Assembly (NCBI GenBank): GCA_030141605.1
Contig: JAQGDQ010000176.1
Coordinates: 312,001 to 376,000 of the forward strand
Direction of reading: 5' to 3'
DNA from: Tubiluchus corallicola
Taxonomy: Eukaryota; Priapulida; Priapulimorpha; Priapulimorphida; Tubiluchidae
Length of the DNA: 64,000 nt
Shown here: piece after piece, positions 33,601 to 47,600 of the stretch
Layout: every line of letters begins with the position of its first letter
How positions within the stretch are numbered: the stretch's first letter is position 1
Translations under genes and position numbers: made by a program
Notes under the pieces: generated by a model
The model's database searches: none
The model's input: only the letters and a program-made list of their open reading frames with translations
Told to the model about the DNA's origin: nothing

Positions 33601-35017
33601 ATCATAACTCCTACTTGACTTTACAGGCTATTTATCAAATGTGAACCAATTTAGTACCTACTATTCCTCTACAAAATTTTGAGTCATACTTTTCAGAACA
33701 CTAACTAAAAGTAATAATCAACCAAGGCCTTATGCACGTGCGTAAGGGTAAATAGCACCTAAGATACACTAAAGCAAAATTTTCAAACACTAACTTATTC
33801 ACTGCAATTAGATATGGACTCAAACATAGACAAATTATTAGGCATTAAGATTTAAGATCATGGTGGAATTAACCCACTAAAACAAACAGACAAGACCTGG
33901 CAGAAAAGTACATTGGCAGGTGTACATCATACAAAGTACAAAGTGTAATTAAAGTACATACAATTTACAGTGCAAGTGTAACACATAACAGATGTGTTAT
34001 ATAGTTATATATAAAAAATATTCCGAATCCGCAGCAATATTTCGCCAGATATCAAATATGCCATCTCTCAGCACTACACATACTTTACCTTTCTTCGGCA
34101 GATGCGTCCTGTATCTTCTATAGGCTTGCTTGTTTCCATCTTCAAATGTTTCATGAGCTGGCTCTATAGACTAAGCGCAAATGCACAAGTCTACAGAATA
34201 ATCAAGTCAAAGAAGAATCTTCTGCAAATTAGGGTTAACAAACACATAGCTATAGTTAACAAAGTAAATATGTACAAAAGTCAGCTGATATATATGACAC
34301 TGTTCTCATGTGCAAACCAAATGCGCAGAACTGCAACGATGCATGCATACTTTTAAAAACGTCACGAAATTCGGAATTATTATGATGAAAACTGACCATG
34401 AAACTATTTAATCTTTTTAATATTGCACCCAACACTACGCTAGGTATTTGTTAACGACTAGGCTTAAGCTCAATATTTTAACTATAGTAACTGTTTGTGA
34501 AAATGAACTTACTAGTTCATCATCTATCAAAAAAAATTAAAACTCAAGTGAGTGACGCAACAAATATGATTCAAGTATCATGTAAAATGACTCCATCAAC
34601 CAACAATGAAAAATCAGAACATGAAAGTGTCCAGTTAGCTTATCGTATATTATCCGTATCTTACTTAGTTCAGATTTGTCACTACATTATATTCTATACA
34701 CACGATAGATAACCTAATTTGAACACTAAAATTTTATCTTTAAATTTTGTATGACAAACACACTCCTCAGACATAACACGTAATACATAATTTAGCCCCA
34801 ATTTATTGTAAATTCAAGTGATTCAATGCCCAAAAAATTGATCATGGTTCGTTGCGCACACTTGTTTTAACTGAATTTATTACACTTAAGTAGATGACAA
34901 GTTCTTAACCAAACATTAAACAGCATATATATATATATATATTTATACATTTTGTGGTTTTTTTATGCAAAATTCATCAAATCTATACAAGTACAATACG
35001 TACTATGCATGTGCAAA

Positions 35018-35095
35018 AATACTATAGACGGAGTACCGCAAAAATCTGCGAAACAGCGAGTTTGCTATAAACGAACCGCGAAGTAGTGAGGGAAT
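35018..35095 (-). mobile_element. DNA-transposon end (Tigger/mariner-type), relic
   Basis: Read on the minus strand, the segment runs CCCTCACTACTTCGCGGTTC, then a short spacer, then TTTCGCAGATTTTTGCGGTA. This resembles the GC-rich terminal repeats of Tigger/mariner-like elements. No second end was found nearby, so only a fragment is claimed. Confidence 0.4.
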
Positions 35096-38000
35096 AGTTT
35101 TTGTACACACTTTGCTGTTTGGACAAAAATTAAAAAAACAATGCAAAAAAGAGAGCAATTTATAGATATCGCAAGTAGCAAAGCTGCACAAATGGATTCC
35201 AAAATAAACCTAAGAGTATGGAAGAGCAATAATTTCAGCACTTCTACATCATAACACCCACTTAAAAACCATTAAAAAATCTTTATTACAATACAGACTA
35301 ATAAAAAAAAGATGGAGAAGACTTTTTCACTTTAAACTGTCTTCAAAGGAACAAAATGCATTTCAGTAATTCATACACATTTCCTAACTAATACTTACTT
35401 GCCTGTATATACTTGTGCATAGCATGTAGTAACCCTTTAAGCACTATGTCCTCTCTGACTGCAAAGCGTACTTGAACATCATCTAATCCTACACTTCGGC
35501 TTTTATGTAGACACTTTCGCTCTTGAAGTTCTGATGCTCTAGCAAACATGGCAGATCAATTTCCGGAACCTGTTTTTGTATGAATGACTGCTAACTGCTG
35601 ACTTTTAAAAAGTTTGTAAAAACTTCACTGACACTTACAGAGTCTTGATGTAAATGAGACTTGCTGTAGTACCACGAATTTAATGGTCGATATCAGTACA
35701 AATTTCATCACGATCGAAAACATGAACCGGTAATGAAATGACACCTTGACAGCGAAACACTTTTGTCTTGCAAATCATCAAGATTAGTTGACGAGCACTC
35801 TTTATGCCCTTCTGCATCCCACATCCCAGAATACAGGATAAATAGTGCACCTACAGCACTATATGATTAGCAAAGTAATGATACCTTAGCCATCTTCAGT
35901 ATTTCTAAAGCAATGTGGTATCTGCTTTCACTAAATTTGAAAGACAGCTGTATTTTCAGAAATAAGCAAGATCATCAAACCCAACCATGACTGGTAAAAT
36001 ATGGAACAACCCATCAATGGTAGATTACTTCTAGTGAAGGCCTTTCAAATTACTTTTGACATTAATCCCAATGTGAACAGGATTAGCAATGTCACAGAAA
36101 AACCACATATAGGCAGTTACCCTCTTTTGATTACGAAGCATATTCCGTCAGCACTTATTATTTTCTCAGGTCCAGGCAGGTCAACATACAAATCTCTGTA
36201 ATATTCCACACCATGGTAATGAGCAATACACAAATGCACACGCTATCTGCGAATCTGTGTAATTACTACCAGCGAATCACCATGAAAAAATCAATTCCCA
36301 AAAAGCAAACAACTGACATCATGCAGCAGTTATGTTTCTAGTAAGTGCAATTTAATTAGGCATACAGTATTATGTTAATCCTAAACAACATTAAGCCTAT
36401 CTGGAATTCTTAAACTGCTCCAGTTGCCAGATTACTACCTTGGTATTTCAAAAAGAATATAAGAAATCTGTACACACAGTATTTTTAGCAATGAACTGAC
36501 ATAGTTGACCCCAGCATAACAAGTGTATATCATTCTTGCACACACACACCGGGTCTGAACATAAAAAGAACTGAGCTCAATCGCTGGAAATTATGTAGTC
36601 TTAACTTCAATACTTACTAATACCACACTCGAAAAATGCGAGAACTTTAAGAATTTTTCATTTACCATAAAGGTGACATGGAAATGTGAACCTAGATCAC
36701 ATGTGCTTAATAAAAATTATAATATGCAGCTATTATTATGCCAACATGTTGTCAAATGGCAATCATCGTCATGTTTTAAGAAGCAAAATGATTATATATC
36801 TAATAGAGCAATAGTGCAGTATAAGTCAATGAAAATGTGGTGAATGAATAGGGACGTTAGCAAATGTGTCAGGCAAAAGCAAATACTTTGGTTTAAGAAT
36901 AAAAGGGGTGTGAATGCTGAAGCAAGTATTGCTTCTAAAGTTGCAATATGCTATACATAAAACCCAAAAGTCATTAACATCAGGAATCATGTTGATACTA
37001 GAGTAAGCTTAAAGACTTCAGCACAAAAGATGAGCTGTCTGGAGATTCAGCGAATCAGGCATTCTAAGCCTGGGTCAATGTATTAGTTTACGAGTTTCAT
37101 GTAACTGACTCCCTAGACAGTTAGGCTATACTGTCGATGAACAGTGATACCCTACTACCTGGTCAAATGAACCTTGCACGTGGCACCAAATTTACGCAAC
37201 AAGACAGATTCCTTTAGAGATTTTCAAGAAATAGTCAAAGACGAATTAAAATGGGCTAACTGATTACGTTAGCTTAATTAATGTATCTTAATAAATAGGT
37301 TTGTTTGCAGCTTTTTCTAATTCTGTAATACTTCAATTGGAACTGCACAAAATAAATTTGATTTGAAAACTACAACAGTCCATTGTGTTACTATGGCACA
37401 GTCATTCTTACCACTAGTACAAACCCCAAAGCCGTTGAAGTTGAAAGCTACAAAATTCAAATTAGGTAGATATCACTTCCACAATCAGAATGTCCTTAAC
37501 ACATTTTTAATTATTAAAAACATCCACAACCACGGAAGTGCTTTGGAGTCGGAGTTGAAACAAGAGCAACACATTTCAAAAGTATTAATCGCCGAGTCTG
37601 ACAAGACCTAAATACTCATGCCTGGATCCAAATCTTGGCAATTTATTCGATTTAGTGTTGCAAACAACTATTTAAATTTGAAGTACCTAAATGAAATTAA
37701 TTTTAAATGCCTACATACTGGCTTAAAAGTTGACCTAAAGTAGTATAGTATTCTGTCTTTATTCAATGCAGTTATATTAAGTGCGTCTATATAAATAGAA
37801 TAATTAGGTAAATAGAATAATTACGAACGGTTTATTTTCGAAGTAAAATATCAAGTCACAGTAATCCACATGTCACATTTATGTTACAGTAAAGATAATA
37901 ACTTTGCTTCTGGCAGAAGTCACCCCAAATAAAAATACTTCCAACATGCAAAGGATTTGTAACAACACTGAAGCCATCCACAATACTTGATAGCACACTT

Positions 38001-38252
38001 GACTGATTAAAACACAATTTCTTACTTCTAAATTACCAGTCTCTACATTGGTAAATGGTAAATTTCATTTTACACAAACTACAGATACTTTTGAAATGTT
38101 TACTTTTATGACGATGTTGATCATAATGATTTTAACGCAGTGCCACGAATCAATCTAACCCATAGCGAAGAAATCGGTTTCTGATTAAAAAAACTCAAAA
38201 GTGTGAGACTTTTTAGGGCTTAAATTAGACGAGTATTGAAAATATGCACAAA

Positions 38253-38258
38253 TTTATT
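38253..38258 (-). terminator. Candidate poly(A) signal of the DBHS gene
   Basis: AATAAA on the minus strand, about 350 bases beyond the DBHS stop codon at 38605 and the nearest such signal seen. Variant signals were not searched exhaustively. Confidence 0.4.
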
Positions 38259-38604
38259 AACACATAACTACTAGCTAATATTACATTACACATTCACTAA
38301 AATTAATTTAAAGTATTTCACTTGGTATCCTCAAAGTGAAATACACCATTATACATGTATTCCGAATTTTACAAAATGGAAACAGACATAACACCGCCTC
38401 AAATTTAGAGTCGTTTGAGCTGAAGCTAATACGTGTTGTTCACAGAAACCTTGTAAAACGAAATAAACATATCATAGCTTCAAATTCCCACATTCAACCA
38501 CATGATTAAGATGCAGATATTGGTTAAGAAAACAATAATAGTGTACAGCTATACAACATTACTGATGATTAATGTAAAATCTATGTTCAGGATAGTAAAG
38601 ATGT

Positions 38605-41600
38605 TTAGTAACGCCGACGCTTGGAATCTCCTGGATAATCATCATGGCCTCTACGCATGTCCAGTCGAGGAAGCGAAGGGGGTCCCCTAAGCGGGACAGC
38701 GCCACCCTCACCCCGATGGTCAGAATTTCCACGACGATGATCTGACCCACGCGGTCCCATATCTCTGCCCCCAAGCCCTCCACCGGGACCAAAATCAGAC
38801 AAATCAGACATGGGCATTCCTGCAGGAGAATTTGCCATACCGCCTCCCATACCACCACTTGTAGCATCAAACAGTGAATCTCTCTGTTCATTATAAGTTA
38901 TTTCCGCGAAATTATGACAGTTTACAATAATACAATAGTCAAATCACATTGATTTAACGAAGTCGAAGAAGTGAATATTAAATTTCATTTGTTGCACGCA
39001 TCACCACACAGTAAGAGTTACCATCAGTTTGTTACAATCCCGGTGAAGAAATCCATTGTGTCGAAGGTGAATCATCGTAATTTCATGTAAACAAAGGAGG
39101 GAAAATAAATTCATTAGTAAAATTCGCTAAAAATACACCAAACACAGACAAATACATAATAACAGCCAATCAAACGAATTAATTAATGCATGACTACATG
39201 AAGACCTTTCATATTGCTATTTATTTCAGCTTTTGTACAGAATACTCACAGAATTGATTGCTCTCAATTTTGCTGGAATTCTTGAAAGCTATTTTATCAC
39301 GATGCAAGTCGCCAGTAAAACAGTTTCAAGAGTGTCTTAGTTGCGGCAAATCAAAATAAGCACAACGTTAATTGCAATATAATAAACGTGTGTAAAACTC
39401 ACAAGCACGCTTCTGCCACAGTGCCACTGAGAATACATTCAAATTGATGCTCACAATGCAAGCAACTGCATTTAAAGCCAGAAAATGTGGTATAAACACG
39501 ATCAGCAACTAGTTGTAACGGCAGCAGCGACCATTTGCCAACAACAGTTAATATTTCAGATCAAAAACAATCCCTGTTATACTTGATCATTCCGACGCAT
39601 GTATACAGGCTTGAAAGGCATAAATTTTAACAAGTGCCTTAAATCACAAACATCCTTCTTCACATAGTATATTATCTCACATTGCTTCTGATATTACATC
39701 TTATGACAATGTGTCACCAGTGAGCTTGAAACTTCAGTCTGCTTAATCTGTTAATAAAATGACTCATGTTCCAGAGATAGTAATTGATGTGTTGTGCAAC
39801 AAAATGAAACAATAGCTTCCCATTGATGCGGTCTGGAATTTATGTACCATTATGTCTGTGCAGTATGCAGTACTACCAATGTAGAAAAAAGCAAAAAACA
39901 TTAACAGTTTTCTTTGCTAAGTGAAACTTTGCAAAAAGAAATATATATACACGTTACGAGTAGTCTGCTACAGGTATAATGTTACTGGACACCCACGACA
40001 AGTTTGTCTGAAAATATTGCACGAGTAATTGAGTTATGATAATTTCACACTTGGGCATGTTCATTTTTGAACGAATAATGTCATTAGCCAAATGAAGAAA
40101 AGCAGTACACTGTCAAAGGTATAGCGAGTTTACACCAAAGTTAAATAGCCAGAATTGTGATTCTTCTGAGCAAACATTAGACAATCTGGAAAAGTGTGCA
40201 TTAGTTTTAGCGATGCGTGCTTACGAAAACCCACAAAGGTGAACAGCTAAGCCATAACTTTCAAACATAAGTGCAGCCTGATTCACTTAGCGGCAGATTA
40301 TAATTTTAATTTGCATTTAGCAAAACTTTTCATGTGCATGTATCATGTGCTAACTTTAATATTTTCAAATACATATTAAAATGCACAGAAAGCTATATGA
40401 GCCACTCCTATTCCTTACTGTTAGAATAGTATTTTCGACACAATTGGGTGCCTCGTTTACTGACACTAATAAGTTCAAGTGCAGTAGGAAAGTTCACTCA
40501 AACATACTAGAGACAATCTCAAAACGCTAACAGAAATCACTAAAAATTACTCTCTAGAAACTTTGAATATTCACAAATAAAAAGTGTGGTACTCTGGATA
40601 GTAACAGGCGCAACTGTTGATCAATTATTATTTAATATAAAACTGTTAAACCAACAAATTTTAATGTAAACTATTAGTGCTGTATCTTTAGTAACTAGAA
40701 CATCCATAACAAGTCTGTTCAAGTAGTTTAAGAATATAATATGGATCTGTAAGTTTATTGTAGCTATCCAAATCTCATTTTATCCAAAACCAAATACAAC
40801 AAGGTCTGGTAAAGCAATAATCAACAGTCACATTTTTGTTTTTATTTTTTGGATCACTGTCAAGAACATCGTGCACGGTCCAGCACTATTCAAGCAGCAT
40901 GCAGAACGAGGCTCACTGGTGTTTTAACAAGCACTTCACCCCAAAACCTTGCACTTTAATGCAAGAAGCATGGCCAATTGGTCAATGCACCGCAGCTTGT
41001 CAGTAACCAGACTGGTGAACTGGTTCAATACTCAGTGTAGGCATAGTGGGCCGTTTAATAATTTATTCACCGTACTGATTCTGAATGGTTACTTCACAAA
41101 GGAAAAATGTATACACATCCGAACAAGACTGAAATACCTGTTAGTTCAGAGGCTCATCTTAGAGACAGCATTAATGACAGCTAAGTTCCAGTCTCATCAC
41201 GACCATTTAATTTGACTAGAACATGCTACTGAATGCCAGATTCCAGCTTACAGTGGTACGAGCAGTATGAAAAATGCCACTCATGATACTATGGACTTGT
41301 GCTTACAGCAAAATGATTAATGAAACAGAATTAACTAGTTTTTTTGACAAGAATGTCACCAGATGCTAATACTGAGAGGCTAATGTCCACTAGGCATCAG
41401 CTTCTTGACTATTAATTAGCGTAGAGTTTACTCGAGCACCAGGAAACACAACATTTAACAAATGGAATATGATCAGCTTACACTCAGTTCACTGCTTATT
41501 ACTATTTGTTAAAAAGCTATACATAAAGCACATCGCCAGTCATATCATTAGGAATCATTTACTGTATGCATACATGGGCTGTATCTTTCTCTGCAGTCAA

Positions 41601-44600
41601 CTTCACGCAATGCATAGGTTCTGGCATTGACATGTCTAGCTGCAGTTAATGCTATTTTTCCTAAACTATCGAAAATTTCTTATACTTCCCGCCACACACT
41701 GAATCTGGGTGGCACGCCAACTGACACTGACCTTAGTTACAACCAAAATGAGTTATATGATCTACTAAAATAAAGTTTAAATACAAAAAAGTAATTTTAT
41801 TTGAAATTCGTTCAAAATTAAACAATGCAAATTGTTTTGCAATAATAATTACGCAATATTTACAGCCCCTTTCAATAACAACGTAAGATCAGCTTAAAGA
41901 GGGAATATCACCAAAATTAAGTTGAGCTTGAATAACTCGCGATTGTGAATAGAAATATGTACCTCATTCTTGACGAAAATTTCATGCTTAAGAATCCTTG
42001 GTAAAAGTTCGGATAAACTTGTACACAAAACAAACATTTGACTAGGCCGCATGTATCTGCGCCGGTGGCAAAATTGCCATATTACAGATAGCAAGACTAC
42101 AGCACATAGTACTTCAACAACAGTAGTACAACATCACTGGCCAACCAGTATTAATTACTTGTAAATATCAAATGTTTTTAAATGCCCTCAGTTAAATGTC
42201 TTATTTAATTACGGCAAGAATATGAACAGGCAACACCTTGCATAATTACGGCCCATGTGAACCCCCTGCATCCCAAATATAAACAGGATACAAATAAACT
42301 GGCTCTGCAACATTTGTGGAACACCAGTTTATATTTTTACATAGTAAAAAATAAGCAATATGAAAGGTCAACATGCAACCCTAGATTTCAAAACTTATAT
42401 ACAACATTATATAGCATTTCAGAAAGTATCTCTAGCATCAATAAAATTAACTCACTTGTTAAGTAATAATATACAATAAAACAGTTTAGCACCCTTATGT
42501 AATATAGAAGTAATATATTGTTAGCTAATCAAATAAGTCCAAATAAAATAAGATTTTAAAGTAATGCACTCTTTTAATTTTATAAACGCATATGCTACTT
42601 AGGAAAAACTTGTATACAGGTGCAAAGTGCATTCAGTTTTAATTTTAATAAACATCGTCTATGTTGGTACTGTGCTCTTCTCAGATCTCATCCAGCCTAG
42701 TGCTTCAAGCTACTTAGCTACATAACCATGTCTTAAATGCATGCCAACATCTTGAAAATTACTGAATTATAGTTTGAAACGACAAGAAGTGTTCACCCAA
42801 ATGATACTATAGAAATGACTCTACTGCTGTACTACTTCTCAAGACACGCGTTTACTCAAAATTATATATAATCAACATAATTGATTAGTCCTAGCTGACA
42901 AGAATGCCGTGAAAAACGGTCATTATTCAAATGTAAATATAAAACAACGAAGCCATAGTTACATTTAAAATTGTCATTCAGACCGTTAGCAAAGACACAA
43001 ATTAACGGAAATTTTTTTTCAGAGACAAATTCAGCAACAACGTACACCAGCAACATAATACAACAATTGATGCCTGACTAACCACAACATGAGAACTGTT
43101 ACATACAGTAAACTCTTGGTTAACGACGCTAATGCATTCCAAGAAAGCGAAACACCGTTAAACGAAACCAAGACATCCACAGAAAGTAATGTAAAAGAAT
43201 TGCAATATGTTCCTGAGGAAAAAAATCAATGCCACTTAAATAATATATAATAAACGTTTTATGAGTTTTATTCATATTTCTACTGATTAATTTCTTTCTG
43301 TTTGCTTTAAGCCACCGATCTTTTATACCAAAACCTGGTTAGCCTGGTTTCTCTTTCTTTAAAGTTGAAGCCTAGACAGCCATTAAATAATAAGCACCGC
43401 ATAGTCAAAGCCAAGCCTTTGGGACAATTTCATCTACAATTAGTCTGGTTGCTATAGCAACAAGTTGGATGCAAAATTCTTTCGCAGAAAATCTGCACCC
43501 AGATGCCTATAAATCGAAGACGTATAAGTCGTGAATAGATTTCGTTTGGTACAAACAGCTAGCAATTAGTAGACAGTCAGAAGCAAAGCACATGTAACAA
43601 CTGTACATTTCTAATTACTGTTGTATTTCTAGAACAGAATAATGCAAATACTTCAAATTAGGCAAAAATGGTGCTTTTGTAAAATGAATATTAGCATTGA
43701 GTTAAGTAAGGAAATCGTCGTTAAAATGAAATGTATGTCGTTAAGTGAAAAAAATGTGTCAAATGTCCAGCATCATTAAAGCAAAACGTTGTTAAATGGG
43801 GAACCGTTAACTGAAAACTTCTCCGAAAGTTCATAAGATCTGCTGTGTTTTACAAGTGGATTATCAAGCAGTGGATTATCGAGAAATGTAGACTGTGTAC
43901 ATTGCAAAAAGATCAAGCGACATAAAACTATAAAGGCACATTAACATACTAAACTAAGGAATAACAAAGCTAGAAGATTGTCCTTATAGAGATACAGAAA
44001 AACAAGTAAGATGGAATGATTCTCAAAAGCTGGCTTTTGCTCTTTGATTAGAAACAGTATATGTTCACCACTACATTAAAAAAGCATTTGGGTGATAGGC
44101 CACTTCAATGGCTTGAAAACAAAAATGCCTTGTTAATGACCAGCTTATTCAAAACCAACAAAGTAGCAGACAGACACAGTCACACACGGATATGAGGTAC
44201 TTCAACAGTAACAGTACTGTCAGCAAAAAAATCAAGCGAAAGTGTGTGTAGTACACATTTTAGAACAACTATTCCAGACAATGTTAAGGCCTTCAGGGCC
44301 CTATAACCACAAACTTGGTTACCATCTGTTAGCAACATGGTAACATTCACATGTTACTAAGGCATTCCTACTTCATAAATAGTCTAAACAGATTAGGCAC
44401 AAATCACTATATAACAACAAACTGAAATTTTCAATCAGCTTTTGTTTGTATTATTATAGTAACATATTCCAATAGTGCACCTTCTAATGTCTAACAAGAG
44501 ATTATGTCCCAGTGTTATTCATCCAAATGTTATCATAATATCGTTATTTATGATATCTTTAGCGCTCTTTGTTGATAAACTTGAATTACAAATAGACGCT

Positions 44601-47600
44601 TTACAAACCGTGAAAGTACAATTCAACCAATTTGGTTTCATTTCACTTTGCCAAATAGTCAAAGTGTGCAGTCATCATCAGCAGACATTTTGAAAGGCAA
44701 CTATAACTACAAAAAGAGAAACAATCATGGCTGTCCAACTAAAGAATTTAAAGCCCCTAAAGAATCGGGAACTTGTTACAGACATACAGTTTTCACCAAG
44801 ACGTGTTTCTCGAGATTTTTAAGTTAATCAACACATTCAAATAACAATGGAGATCTCGAATGAATATCACTTTGAACCGAATTCAATTCAAATTCCTATC
44901 GAGTGCAAGAAATTTTCTTGAAGAAAAGTTAAGCATGATAACTGATGGAAAAGATGTTGGTTGGCATTGCATAACTGAAAATTGAATGCATGATTATAAT
45001 AAACTAAGTAGTTGAAGCACATTACTAGGCAAGAGTCAGGTCACTAAGATGTTGGCAATGAATATTCATGACATAATTGAAAACTGAATGCATGGTTACA
45101 ATAAACTAAATAGCTGAAGCACGTTACTAAGCAAGAGTCAGGTCACTAAGATGCTGGCAATGCATATGACGTAACTGACGACATAATTGAAAATCGAATG
45201 CACGATTGTAATAAACTAAGTAGTTGAAGCACCATACTAGGCAACACTCAGGTCACTAAAGAAATATGTTTCAGTGTTCTAAGCTGGGCTGTAACTGTCA
45301 CTTGCAAATTCAAAACGCTTATGCGAATGAACAGATGGTGTTTATACGTTGAACTAAGCTCGCCCTGTTCTAGATGCTAACCCAATAGATTGAAAAAACC
45401 TGTAAACAGGGCACGTGTGACAAAAAGACAAGGTAAAAAAAGGAAATAAATGCAATACATTACCGGCGGAACATTTCCCATTCCTGAGGAGCCGCCAGTG
45501 CTGCCACCACCACCGATACCTCCTAAGCCCTCTGAAAATTTAAATATGATATTTCAAAAATAAATACAAAAATATGGACACGGCCAGCATCAATTCCAGG
45601 CATTTCAAACCAGGATGTGCATCATCCATCCTCTGAAATCCACAATTAATCTTTCTCTCATATTTCAGCATAAAACTAATTATCTATAAATGACTTCAGA
45701 CTTTTAAGCATGTATACAATAACAGAATTGTGTGCAAGTTTTGCACACACATAAAAATGTACAAACTTTACTTCTGTCAGGTCCTCTAAAGCTCAAGAAA
45801 ACCTTCCACATATAAACCTTGAAATTTTATACCTTTTACACAGTACCTTTTTATATACAGGGCTTGTTTCAGCAGTAACGCAGTATAAAGCATGTAAATT
45901 TAAACTCCCATGATGACAGTTAGTCGCATCCACTTTGATAATAAGTCATTTGAAACATGTTTAGATAACAGTGAGTACAGTTTGAAAAAATAATCAAAGC
46001 ATTTGTAGCGCGCACGTCTCTTAGTAAGTCAAATTTTAAATTACTGTATCTTGTCAAATAAGATTAAAAAGACGTTTTTTAGTTAGTGAGTGGCGAACCC
46101 TGGAGGTGAGTCAACGACATTTTACCAGTTGGTGAAAACACTTTAAATAATTAATAATTTTCTTTTCCAGCTACATAAGTCTTTCAAGCAGAAATGCTAA
46201 GTAACATAACTTTACATAGCAAACTTTTTGAGACGTAATTCAACATTTCCTTTTCTTGCCCTGACTTAAATTGTGCGTATATGGCATCATGTCATGGCGC
46301 AGTCGAAACAGTATTGCAGAAGATTTAAATGAAAACAAACAAAAAATCCTTTCAATGTGAATAAGATATAAGCATAACATTGCTATAAATTAATATAAAT
46401 TTTTAAGGCCATTTTTCTGACCACCTACTTCAGGTACCCCTTTTCTTGTCTTTAAAATCATTCAACTACCTATGTTTCAGGTGATACTCTAACTCGTTAA
46501 TAATTGCATTTACAATGGCAACATCACACGAATTACATCAAAATAGACCTCTTATGGACAAAAAATGACAAAAATCACTCAGACAATCTATATCCTAATC
46601 CTATATCGTCAATTAGAACTACTAGCTGTGAAAAACAGCAAAGTTTATGGCTTCTGAAAATTAATTACCTTTTAACGAACTTTCGCTTATTAAGGCCAAT
46701 TTTTATGGTTTCTTATGGACAAAAAATGACAAAAATCTCTCTGACAATCTACATCCTATATAGTCGATTAGAAATACTAGCTGTGAATAACTTCAGAGTT
46801 TTAGGTTTTTGAAAGTTAGATGCCTCTTAATGAACTTTAGCTCATCAAGGCCAATTATCTTTTTTACAGACAAAAATGACAAAAATCATTCAAACAACTG
46901 ACAGATATACACATTTCTAGACCATGTACAATGAATTACAAAAACATTAGCAGTGAATAACTTCACAGGTTTAGACTTTTAGAAGTTACTGCCTTTTAAT
47001 GGTATTACAGTTTTAATGAATCACCAAAGTCAGTTACCTCTTCTTGTTATCAAAAATAACAAAAATCGCTCAGAGAATCAATAGGCAAAAAACTACATGT
47101 TCCTAGATACTGTATAATTAGACAAACTAGTTATGTATAACTTCAGACTTTTAGGCTTTCAACTGAGATTCCTGCTGATCTGATGGTTTGTTGGCACATC
47201 AACAGGCAATATCAAAGAAAAACTAATGGTAGATGCAAAAGCGACAAATGGATACATACTCCCACTTTAGCAGTCATTGCCAAGAAGAACTGACTAAAAA
47301 GGAAATAGCATTAATCTGCAGTTGTGGAATGACCAAAAACATGCAAACACACAATCCACACTTATATATAGCAGCAAGTTTCAACAATTTACAATAGTCA
47401 TACAAGATAAAAATGCAAAATACCTGCTCCATAACCGCCGCCCAATTGCTGAGCATCGCCAAGTCCTGCTCCCAAAGAAGCGCCACCACCCATCATCTAA
47501 GTATTAATTAATGTATCATGGTTAATCTTGAAAAGAAATAATGAATAGCCTAAATGTTATAAAATGAACGTTTAAACATTCATTTTATCATTATATGGAA

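Larger units (their letters stand above)
29626..38604. other. Gene-poor region between the second lectin and the DBHS gene
   Basis: I could not establish a gene in these 9 kb. On the minus strand four stretches join in phase with good splice sites (35549-35399, 34163-34089, 31960-31913, 31151-31081; 114 codons, ATG preceded by an in-frame TGA). No family is recognised and the second stretch is open in another frame too. On the plus strand 30383-30776 reads like coding sequence broken by a TAG and a one-base shift. Two diverged copies of a roughly 300-base segment lie at 32256 and 33303, and a DNA-transposon end at about 35024. The rest is AT-rich with no visible structure. Confidence 0.4.
38884..45463 (-). 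other. DBHS last intron (6.6 kb)
   Basis: It separates the Gly-rich exon at 45464-45531 from the terminal exon at 38605-38883. It holds MITE copy 3 (43106-43825), a triplicated roughly 105-base repeat (44971-45262) and a SINE-like pol III motif near 40970-41035. The rest is AT-rich with no coding signal I trust. Confidence 0.8.

Noticed and set aside
36108-36199. Minus-strand segment reading DLYVDLPGPEKIISADG after an acceptor
   Set aside because: It looks coding for about 24 codons but does not link in phase to the segments at 35.5 kb, and no family is recognised.
37363-37611. 82-codon plus-strand open frame
   Set aside because: It needs a TTG start or an internal ATG, has no family resemblance and no splice context. 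Likely chance.
37937-38004. Protein-like minus-strand stretch after a TTTAATCAG acceptor
   Set aside because: All three frames are open there, so the resemblance to coding sequence carries no weight.
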